From JAAYJS01 sp964346185 (lineage in GTDB: Bacteria; Bacillota; Clostridia; Eubacteriales; Eubacteriaceae): 42,956 nucleotides of DNA. The DNA is taken from the NCBI GenBank assembly GCA_964346185.1, contig CAYFTR010000013.1:1-42956 (forward strand), written 5' to 3'. Of the stretch, positions 32,845 to 39,841 are shown in pieces; the first letter of the stretch is position 1, and each line of letters starts with the position of its first letter. The notes beneath the pieces are model-generated. The model was not told the origin of the DNA. It saw only the letters and a list, made by a program, of their open reading frames with translations, and did no database searches. Position numbers and translations under genes: made by a program.

Positions 32845-33468
32845 ATGGACAGTAAGGAATTAAAATTTGACAAAAACGGCTTAATCCCCGCTATTTTGCA
32901 AGACTACCATACCCGCGAGGTTTTAATGCAAGCCTATATGAATGAAGACGCTTTGTCGCAAACCCTTAAAACCGGTAAGGCGACCTTTTACAGCAGAAGT
33001 CGCAAACAGCTCTGGGTAAAAGGCGAAACCTCCGGGCATTTTATGAATGTGGTGAGCCTTCGTGCGGACTGCGACAACGACTGCCTCCTGTTGGAAGTCC
33101 TCCCCCAAGGACCGGCCTGCCACACCGGTGCGGTTTCCTGCTTTTTTAACGCCCTCCAAACCCGCAATGAGCGGACAAAGGGCAACGTGACCATTTTAAA
33201 AAGTTTGGCGGAACAAATTGAAGATCGCAGGCAACACCCGAAAAAAGGCTCCTACACCAACTACCTTTTTGATGAAGGGGTTGATAAAATTTGTAAAAAA
33301 ATCGGAGAAGAAAGTGCCGAAACCATTATCGCCGCTAAGAACAACTCAAAGGAAGAGTTGACCTACGAAGCCTCGGATCTCCTTTACCACCTGAGTGTTT
33401 TGTTGAACAACCAAGGGGTCAGCTGGGAGGATCTGTTTGAGGAATTAACCAAACGACATCAAACGTAA
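32845..33468 (+). CDS. hisIE: Phosphoribosyl-AMP cyclohydrolase / phosphoribosyl-ATP pyrophosphatase
   Basis: A 207-residue fusion. Residues 1-105 are HisI (TGKATFYSRSRKQLWVKGE; zinc cysteines in DCDNDCLLLEVLPQGPACHTG). Residues 115-207 are HisE (GSYTNYLFDEGVDKICKKIGEESAE; helical MazG-like fold). AGAAAGGA precedes the ATG. It ends the operon before a bidirectional terminator. With hisZGDCBHAF it completes the pathway except for histidinol-phosphate phosphatase, which must be encoded elsewhere. Confidence 0.96.
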   Translation: MDSKELKFDKNGLIPAILQDYHTREVLMQAYMNEDALSQTLKTGKATFYSRSRKQLWVKGETSGHFMNVVSLRADCDNDCLLLEVLPQGPACHTGAVSCFFNALQTRNERTKGNVTILKSLAEQIEDRRQHPKKGSYTNYLFDEGVDKICKKIGEESAETIIAAKNNSKEELTYEASDLLYHLSVLLNNQGVSWEDLFEELTKRHQT

Positions 33469-33476
33469 ATAATAAC

Positions 33477-33515
33477 AAAAACCGCCGCTCTGCACTTAAC
33501 AGAACGGCGGTTTTT
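33477..33515. terminator. Bidirectional terminator between the his and aco operons
   Basis: AAAAACCGCCG (33477-33487) pairs with CGGCGGTTTTT (33505-33515), with an inner CTG/CAG pairing. T-runs exist for both strands. Confidence 0.85.
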
Positions 33516-33562
33516 GATTGTTTTTGCACAAATTAAAGTTGAACACCTTATTTAAAATGCGG

Positions 33563-33583
33563 GCGGACGTATCAACCGTCCGC
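33563..33583 (-). terminator. Hairpin directly after the aco operon
   Basis: GCGGACG and CGTCCGC form a 7-bp stem right after the last aco stop, followed on the minus strand by CCGCATTTTAAAT. The T-tract is weak, so it may act as a 3' stability stem or weak terminator. Confidence 0.5.
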
Positions 33584-33588
33584 ACTTT

Positions 33589-35265
33589 TTAAAGTGCGTG
33601 CAGTGCTTTGCCCATGGCCGCACAAAAGGCTTCGTGCAGGGCTTCGGTGTAGGAGGGGTGATCGACCACCACGTCCATGGCTTCGTAAACGGTCAATTCG
33701 TTAGCCATCATTACCGCGGCGGTGTTAATGACTTCCGATGCCGAAATACCGACGATATGTACACCGAGAATTTCTTTATACTTTTCTTCAAGGATTACTT
33801 TGACAAAACCTTTGTTGTTACCAGCAGCCAAGGCGCGGCCGTTGCCGGCGTAGGTAAACTTACCGACTAAAATTTTGTGCTTTTCGGCGGCTTGTTCTTC
33901 GGTTAAACCGACGGAAGCGGCTTCCGGATGCAGATATACCGCAGCGGGAATGCAATCCATTTTAATTTTAGAGGGTTGCCCTAAAATATGGTCGACGGCA
34001 ATTTCCGACATCTTGTAAGCGGCATGGGCAAGCATCCGTTTGCCGTTGATATCGCCGGTGGCATAAACCCCCGGAAGATTGGTTTGAAAGTTGTCGTCGA
34101 CAACCACTTTATTTTTATCCACTCGAATATCGGCACTTCCGATACAGGACAAGTCCGGAGTTCTGCCGATGGACAGCAAGGCCAAGTCGGCTTCAAAGGT
34201 CTTTTTATCGGTTACCAACCGAACACCGGTTTCGGTTTCTTCCACCGATTGGAGGGAGGTTTTTAAGCTGAGTTTTATGCCGTCACGTTTTAAGATTCTG
34301 CCGACTTCGGCGGAAACATCTTTATCCATACCCGGTAATACCCGATCGCACATTTCGATAACGGTCACTTTTGTGCCGTAGGCATTAAAGATATGGGCCA
34401 TTTCCAATCCGACAACTCCGGCACCGATCACCACTAAGGATTTCGGCAATTCCGTTAAGTCTAAGATATCGTCGGAGGTTAAAACTTTGGTACTGTCCAG
34501 TCCCGGTACGGGAATGCGACCGCATACGGAGCCGCCGGCCAAAATAATGTTTTGGGCTTTGGTAACTTGCTTGCCGTCAACGTAAACATTTTTGTCGTTA
34601 TCGATAGAGCCGACACCCGCTAAAACGTCAACCTTATTGCCCTTTAACAGATAAGCGATGCCGTCGGTTAATTGTTTAACCACTTTATTTTTAAAGGCCA
34701 CCGCCTTGGGCAAATCGACGGATACTTGAGTGTTTTCAAAAAGAACACCTCGGTTTTCCGCTTGTTTAACGGCATCAAAAATATGGGCATTTTCTACATA
34801 AGTTTTGGTCGGTATGCACCCTCTGTTTAAACAGGTACCGCCGAGAACATCCTTTTCTACAAGCAGGGTTTTTAAACCGCCCTGAGCGGCTTTAATGGCC
34901 GCGGCATAACCTGCGGGACCGCCGCCGATAACCGCAACATCGTACATATCTTTATCTTTTTCGATCACCGGCTTTTCTTCGGATGATGCCGCTTCGGGTG
35001 TTTGTGCCGTATCGGCAATTTCTTCTCCGGCTTCACCGATATAGCCGATAGTGGTAATGACGGGAACGGTATCTCCTTCGTTATATATTTTTTTTAAAAG
35101 TACACCGCTTACTTCGGCTTCTACTTCCATGGAGACTTTGTCGGTCATAATTTCCAAAATAACCTGACCTTCTTCGATATTGTCACCGACATCTACCATC
35201 CATTTCAGAATTTGGCCTTCCTGCATATCCATGCCGGCTTTGGGCATAATAATTTCTGTTGCCAT
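33589..35265 (-). CDS. acoL: Dihydrolipoyl dehydrogenase (E3) with N-terminal lipoyl domain
   Basis: A 558-residue flavoprotein that reoxidises dihydrolipoamide with NAD+. Residues 1-80 form a lipoyl domain (lipoyl-Lys43 in TDKVSME) nearly identical to that of the E2 gene next door. After a short linker, FAD-binding starts at VAVIGGGPAGYAAA, with the redox pair Cys145/Cys150 in GGTCLNRGCIPTK. NAD-binding VVIGAGVVGLEMA and the C-terminal HPSYTEALHEA with the catalytic His are intact. E3 with its own lipoyl domain is known for acetoin and some pyruvate complexes of Clostridia. It is the last gene of the aco operon, 9 bp after E2. Confidence 0.94.
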   Translation of the reverse strand: MATEIIMPKAGMDMQEGQILKWMVDVGDNIEEGQVILEIMTDKVSMEVEAEVSGVLLKKIYNEGDTVPVITTIGYIGEAGEEIADTAQTPEAASSEEKPVIEKDKDMYDVAVIGGGPAGYAAAIKAAQGGLKTLLVEKDVLGGTCLNRGCIPTKTYVENAHIFDAVKQAENRGVLFENTQVSVDLPKAVAFKNKVVKQLTDGIAYLLKGNKVDVLAGVGSIDNDKNVYVDGKQVTKAQNIILAGGSVCGRIPVPGLDSTKVLTSDDILDLTELPKSLVVIGAGVVGLEMAHIFNAYGTKVTVIEMCDRVLPGMDKDVSAEVGRILKRDGIKLSLKTSLQSVEETETGVRLVTDKKTFEADLALLSIGRTPDLSCIGSADIRVDKNKVVVDDNFQTNLPGVYATGDINGKRMLAHAAYKMSEIAVDHILGQPSKIKMDCIPAAVYLHPEAASVGLTEEQAAEKHKILVGKFTYAGNGRALAAGNNKGFVKVILEEKYKEILGVHIVGISASEVINTAAVMMANELTVYEAMDVVVDHPSYTEALHEAFCAAMGKALHAL

Positions 35266-35274
35266 GGTTCCTCC

Positions 35275-36618
35275 TTAAAGCATTAAACGATAGGGGTTTT
35301 CCATCAATTCTTTGAGTGTTTTTAAGAATTGCGCACCGTCCGCCCCGTCAATCACACGGTGGTCGACGGTTACGGAGATATCCATCATTTCTTTGTTAAC
35401 TAAAACACCGTCTTCCAGTGCCGGTACCTGTTTAATGGTGGATACGCCGAGTATGGCGGAGTTGGGCTGATTGATGATGGGGTTAAATCCGGTAATACCG
35501 AACATTCCCAGGTTACTGACGGTAAAGGTAGATCCGCTCAGCTCATCGGGCAGTAATTTACCGTTACGTGCACGGGTTGCCAAATCCTTAGCGTCGGCGA
35601 CTACGGCGGCCAGGCCTTTGTTGTTGACACTGCGAATAACCGGTGTCAATAAGCCGCCATCAGTGGCAACGGCAAAGGCAATGTGTGCCTCTTTATGATA
35701 AATAACGGCATCGCCCTCCGGCGTTAAGGAGGTGTTAATGTTCGGACAAGCCGTCAATGCTCTGGCTACGGCAAAAATAACCATATCGTTTAAACTGGGT
35801 TTAAAGCCGGTAGCCGCAACCACATCTTCCTTAATTGCCGCGATGAATGCTTTAATTTGACGCACATCGACATCGGTGTGCAGGGTAAAGGTGGGTGCGG
35901 TGAAAAAGCTTTCCGTCATACGTTTTGCGATGATTTTTCTCATCGGAGACAGCGGTACGACATCGGCCGCCGTCGGTTGCGTATCCGTTTGTGCTGCCGC
36001 TGCCCCTTGGGGTGCTCCCATGCCTAATACGTCGTCACGCATAATTTTGCCGCCGATACCGGTACCGGTTTTTCCGCTTAGGTCAATGCCTTTATCCGAA
36101 GCGATTGCTTTCGCCAAAGGCGATGCTTTTGTTGCAGCGGTTTCTCTGTACGCCTCTACGTCCTGTTTATGAACACGTCCCAAAGGTCCCGTGCCGGGAA
36201 TGTTTTCCAAATCATAGCCTTTTTCTCTTGCCAGAGCACGAGCGGCCGGGGTGGCACGTACTTTACCGTTGTCTTTCGGTTGGGTAACCTGAACCGTAAC
36301 GGACGGTTCAACTGTTGCCGTTTGTTCGGGTTCGGCGGTCGGTGTCGGTGCTGCCGGTGCCGCTTCGGCAATTTCTTCCCCGGCTTCACCGATATAGCCG
36401 ATAGTGGTAATGACGGGAACGGTATCTCCCTCGTCGTACACTTTTTTTAAGAGTACACCGCTTGCTTCGGCTTCTACTTCCATGGAGACTTTATCGGTCA
36501 TAATTTCCAAAATAACCTGACCTTCTTCGATCTTGTCACCGACGTCTACCATCCATTTCAGAATTTGGCCTTCCTGCATATCCATGCCGGCTTTGGGCAT
36601 GATAATTTCTGTTGCCAT
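35275..36618 (-). CDS. acoC: Dihydrolipoamide acyltransferase (E2) with one lipoyl and two E3-binding domains
   Basis: A 447-residue E2 core that moves the acetyl group to CoA. Domains: lipoyl 1-80 (Lys43); Ala/Pro/Thr/Val-rich linker 84-118; peripheral subunit-binding domains at 121-157 (RATPAARALAREKGYDL...) and again at 165-200 (ASPLAKAIASDKGIDL...); catalytic domain from about 222 with DHRVIDGADG at 419-428 (His420, Asp424). Two binding domains are unusual; most E2s have one. It lies between acoB and acoL in a tight operon, with GGAGG at the start. Acetoin versus pyruvate as complex substrate is judged from E1. Confidence 0.93.
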   Translation of the reverse strand: MATEIIMPKAGMDMQEGQILKWMVDVGDKIEEGQVILEIMTDKVSMEVEAEASGVLLKKVYDEGDTVPVITTIGYIGEAGEEIAEAAPAAPTPTAEPEQTATVEPSVTVQVTQPKDNGKVRATPAARALAREKGYDLENIPGTGPLGRVHKQDVEAYRETAATKASPLAKAIASDKGIDLSGKTGTGIGGKIMRDDVLGMGAPQGAAAAQTDTQPTAADVVPLSPMRKIIAKRMTESFFTAPTFTLHTDVDVRQIKAFIAAIKEDVVAATGFKPSLNDMVIFAVARALTACPNINTSLTPEGDAVIYHKEAHIAFAVATDGGLLTPVIRSVNNKGLAAVVADAKDLATRARNGKLLPDELSGSTFTVSNLGMFGITGFNPIINQPNSAILGVSTIKQVPALEDGVLVNKEMMDISVTVDHRVIDGADGAQFLKTLKELMENPYRLML

Positions 36619-36627
36619 TAGAGCCTC

Positions 36628-37623
36628 CTATCTTTTGTTGTTAACAACATCGACAATGGCTTGACGGATTTGGTCAACGGAGGGTACAATCGCTGCTTCC
36701 AATTCCGGGTTGTAGGGTACGGGTACGTCTAAGCCCGCTAAACGAACAATGGGTGCATCCAAATAATCAAAAGCTTCGCTTTCCGCAACCGTTGCGGCAA
36801 TTTCTCCGATAAACCCGCCGGTTTTGCATGCCTCGTTAACTAAAATCAATTTACCCGTTTTCTTAACGGAGTTAATAATCATCTCTTTATCCAAGGGGAC
36901 TAAGGTTCTGGGATCCACCACTTCTACGGAAATACCTTCTTTTTTAAGATCGTCCGCCGCTTCGAGCACTCTGGGCAACATTCTGCCGTAGGAAACCACG
37001 GTCACATCGCCACCTTCTCTTTTTATTTCGCCTTTTCCTAAGGGGATAACAAATTCGTCATCCATAGGCACTTCGCCTTTTACTTTGTAAAGGGTTTTTT
37101 GTTCTACAAAAATAACGGGGTTGTCGTCACGAATGGCCGCTTTTAATAAACCCTTGGCATCGGCAGCCGTTCCGGGAACCACAACTTTTAAACCGGGTAC
37201 ATGGGTAAACCATGCTTCCAACGCCTGGGAATGTTGTGCCGCCGCACCGGTGCCGGAACCGCCCGGTGCTCTGAGTACCATGGGTACTTTTGCTTTCCCG
37301 CCGAACATGTAACGCATTTTAGCCGCCTGGTTGACGAGGGCGTCCATGGCGATAGTGGTAAAGTCCATAAACATAATTTCCGCAATGGGACGCATGCCCG
37401 TTACGGCCGCACCGGCTGCACAACCGGCAATAACCGCTTCGGAGATGGGTGTGTCTTTAACTCTTTCCGGACCGAATTCTTCAAACATACCAACGGATAC
37501 ACCGAAGGCACCGCCGTAAAGACCGACATCTTCACCGAATAAAATGACATTTTTGTCTTTTCTCATTTCTTCGGTCATTGCCAAATTTACCGCGTCTTTA
37601 TAAGTCATTTCTTTGTATTCCAT
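36628..37623 (-). CDS. acoB: Acetoin/2-oxoacid dehydrogenase E1 beta subunit
   Basis: A 331-residue transketolase-like subunit that, with the alpha chain, forms the ThDP-dependent E1. MTYKDAVNLAMTEEMRKD, GEDVGLYGGAFGV, DTPISEAVIAGCAAGAA, APGGSGTGAAAQHSQ, and a C-terminal EACKTGGFIGEIAA are typical. It resembles AcoB more than PdhB by its short N-terminus and neighbourhood, but sequence alone does not settle acetoin versus pyruvate. AGAAGACAAATG spacing is compact (11 bp from acoA). Confidence 0.9.
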   Translation of the reverse strand: MEYKEMTYKDAVNLAMTEEMRKDKNVILFGEDVGLYGGAFGVSVGMFEEFGPERVKDTPISEAVIAGCAAGAAVTGMRPIAEIMFMDFTTIAMDALVNQAAKMRYMFGGKAKVPMVLRAPGGSGTGAAAQHSQALEAWFTHVPGLKVVVPGTAADAKGLLKAAIRDDNPVIFVEQKTLYKVKGEVPMDDEFVIPLGKGEIKREGGDVTVVSYGRMLPRVLEAADDLKKEGISVEVVDPRTLVPLDKEMIINSVKKTGKLILVNEACKTGGFIGEIAATVAESEAFDYLDAPIVRLAGLDVPVPYNPELEAAIVPSVDQIRQAIVDVVNNKR

Positions 37624-37634
37624 TTGTCTTCTCC

Positions 37635-38597
37635 TTATGCGTACACATCTTCCGTAACGGAGGACAGCGGCGGGTTATCGGAGGCATTTGCAAAGGCCAC
37701 CGCATCTTCGATGTCTTGTTTGCAGGCTTTTGCCAAGGCATCGAGTTCTTCTTTTTCCGCCATTTCGTTAGTTACCATATAATTGTAGAGGTACTTGATC
37801 GGGTCTTTTTCTTTCCAGGATTCGACCTCTTCTTTGGTTCTGTAGGCTTGAGCGTCCGATTTGGAGTGTCCCAACCAGCGATAGGTTTTGGATTCCACCA
37901 ATACCGGTCCCTTACCGGAGCGAACATATTCCGCCACTTCTTTTATTTTATTAAACACTTCGATGGCGTTGTTGCCGTCGATGGTGTGTCCCGGAATGCC
38001 GTAGGCATCGGCACGAACCGCAACGTCTTTGATATTCATAGCGGCACTTTGGGGAACGCTCATACCGTACAGGTTGTTTTCGCAATAAAAGATAACGGGC
38101 AATTTCCAAACAGATGCCAAGTTTAAAGCTTCGTGGAAAGAGCCTTCGTTGGAGGCTCCGTCACCGAAAAAGCATAAAACAATTTTGCCGGTGTTTTGAT
38201 ATTGTTGGGTGAGTGCCGCCCCGCAAGCCAAGCTGTGACCGCCGCCGACAACACCGTTGGCACCGAGGTTACCGACGCTTAAATCCGCAATGTGCATGGA
38301 GCCGCCCTTACCTTTACAATAACCGGTAATTTTACCGAGTAATTCCGCCATCATCTTGTTCAGATCAATTCCTTTTCCGATAACCTGAGAGTGACCGCGG
38401 TGGGTAGACGTAATTAAATCGTCGTCGTTTAAAGCCATGCAGGCCGCAACGGCGGATGCCTCCTGCCCGATAGATAAGTGGGTGGTGCCGTGAATCATAC
38501 CTCTTGCAAAGAACCAGCTGACTTTTTCTTCGAAAAAGCGTGCGTGGTTCATGCGTTTATACATTTCTATTAACGTTTCTTTGTTCAGTTCAGCCAT
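37635..38597 (-). CDS. acoA: Acetoin/2-oxoacid dehydrogenase E1 alpha subunit
   Basis: A 320-residue E1 alpha that binds ThDP-Mg: FFGDGASNEGSFHEALNLA ... FYCENN is the ThDP motif (GDG...NN). KGGSMHIADLSVGNLGANGVVGGGH is a block shared strongly with AcoA of acetoin dehydrogenases, which argues for acetoin as substrate, although pyruvate is possible. AGGAGG precedes the ATG. It follows the SorC regulator by 17 bp and leads acoB. Confidence 0.9.
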   Translation of the reverse strand: MAELNKETLIEMYKRMNHARFFEEKVSWFFARGMIHGTTHLSIGQEASAVAACMALNDDDLITSTHRGHSQVIGKGIDLNKMMAELLGKITGYCKGKGGSMHIADLSVGNLGANGVVGGGHSLACGAALTQQYQNTGKIVLCFFGDGASNEGSFHEALNLASVWKLPVIFYCENNLYGMSVPQSAAMNIKDVAVRADAYGIPGHTIDGNNAIEVFNKIKEVAEYVRSGKGPVLVESKTYRWLGHSKSDAQAYRTKEEVESWKEKDPIKYLYNYMVTNEMAEKEELDALAKACKQDIEDAVAFANASDNPPLSSVTEDVYA

Positions 38598-38614
38598 GTT
38601 ATAACCTCCTATGA

Positions 38615-39550
38615 CTATTCCCTTGCCAAAAGCAATTGTGCTAATTTGTCGTCAATGATCAAGGTGTTGATGACACGATTATTTAAAATTGCTCTTAGGG
38701 GCCGGTACTTAACCTCGCCGCCGACAACGGCAACAACATTGTTTATCTTTTTTAAATCCTCTAACGAGATACCGATGGTACGATTTTTAAGAAAGCTGTC
38801 CGCTTCTTCTCCCTGTTCGTTAATAAAAGAAGTGTTAATATCGCCGACAACACCTTCTTCCGTCAATTGTTGAATCTCATCTTCTTTTAAAATATCCAAC
38901 TCCTGCATGGTAGATTGTCGGATATTACCGATACCCACTATGGCGAGATCCGCATTGCGACTCATGTTTAAAACTTCTTCGATTTGACGGTCCGCCATCA
39001 ACACTTCTTTTAAGCCGTCGTCATGGACAAAAATAGGGGCGTAAATGCCGAAGGCCGTCCCTCGAATATTTTCGGCAAGATTGGAAGCGATAAGATTGGA
39101 GTGATATTGGTTGATCGCATTGCCGATACCACCCACCAAAGGGGTGACCAATACGTTGGTTTTACCGTGAAAGGTCATGGCGGATGCCACCTGATAGACG
39201 GATTTACCCCAAGACACGCCAATAATCATATTATCTTCGACGAGAGTATCCAGGTATTCGCCGGCGGCACCGGCTAAAAAAGAAATCCGCTCGCCGTCGC
39301 TTTCGGCATAATCCTGAAGAACAATGACCTTGTCCAGTTGAAACCGGCGCTCCAGCTCCTTTTCCAAATCGGTACAATAAAGTTTAGGGAACCGTACCTT
39401 TACTTCGACGATTCCCCTTTTACGTGCTTCATTGAGCATCATTGAAACATTGGAGCGGGAAATGCCGTGCATCTTTGCAATTTGCTCTTGATTATACTTA
39501 TCGACATAATAAGCATAGGCAATTTTGAATAATTTATACTCTTTATCCAT
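38615..39550 (-). CDS. SorC-family transcriptional regulator of the aco operon
   Basis: A 311-residue paralogue of the regulator at 21646: HTH (IAYAYYVDKYNQEQIAKMHGISRSNVSMMLNEARKRGIV), then the SorC ligand domain with GVSWGKSVYQVA, VTPLVGGIG and IVGIGNIRQ. It is the first gene of its own operon with acoABCL, which is unusual, since known aco operons mostly use the sigma-54 activator AcoR. The ATG at 39550 has GAGGAG upstream; a longer start at 39568 would overlap that site. Two tandem palindromes lie upstream of the promoter, at positions fitting an activator. Confidence 0.91.
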   Translation of the reverse strand: MDKEYKLFKIAYAYYVDKYNQEQIAKMHGISRSNVSMMLNEARKRGIVEVKVRFPKLYCTDLEKELERRFQLDKVIVLQDYAESDGERISFLAGAAGEYLDTLVEDNMIIGVSWGKSVYQVASAMTFHGKTNVLVTPLVGGIGNAINQYHSNLIASNLAENIRGTAFGIYAPIFVHDDGLKEVLMADRQIEEVLNMSRNADLAIVGIGNIRQSTMQELDILKEDEIQQLTEEGVVGDINTSFINEQGEEADSFLKNRTIGISLEDLKKINNVVAVVGGEVKYRPLRAILNNRVINTLIIDDKLAQLLLARE

Positions 39551-39611
39551 GGTGCGCTCCTCACTCAAAACCGTGTCTTTGATGAAAGACTTGAACTATC
39601 CTATTAAGTGC

Positions 39612-39640
39612 AGTATAGGTCAACTTTTATTGCAAGTCAA
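39612..39640 (-). promoter_or_regulatory. Promoter of the SorC-aco operon
   Basis: On the minus strand TTGACT (-35), a 17-bp spacer and TATACT (-10). The presumed start is near 39605, giving a leader of about 55 nt. Confidence 0.8.
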
Positions 39641-39648
39641 TGTTTTTT

Positions 39649-39681
39649 TGACGTTCGTCATAAAAATTTTGACATTTGTCA
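39649..39681. promoter_or_regulatory. Tandem palindromic operators upstream of aco
   Basis: TGACGTTCGTCA (39649-39660) and TGACATTTGTCA (39670-39681) have centres exactly 21 bp apart, two helical turns, at about -50 and -70 relative to the start. The second core, ACATTTGT, matches the half-site array near the other SorC gene. Confidence 0.75.
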
Positions 39682-39768
39682 AATTTCTTGTTGTTTATCT
39701 TAGATAGTCATAAGAAAAGTTGTGAAATACATAACAATCCTGCATCATCGCTACCGCCGGCAATAAGA

Positions 39769-39808
39769 AAAAGCCGTGACGGTTATTTGTATAACCGTCA
39801 CGGCTTTT
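39769..39808. terminator. Terminator of the LTA-synthase-family gene
   Basis: A perfect 18-bp stem, AAAAGCCGTGACGGTTAT with its complement (39769-39786/39791-39808), and a TTGT loop. The T-run is on the minus strand. Confidence 0.88.
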
Positions 39809-39841
39809 CAGCTTAATAGTTAATTTTTCTATGCTACCTCT

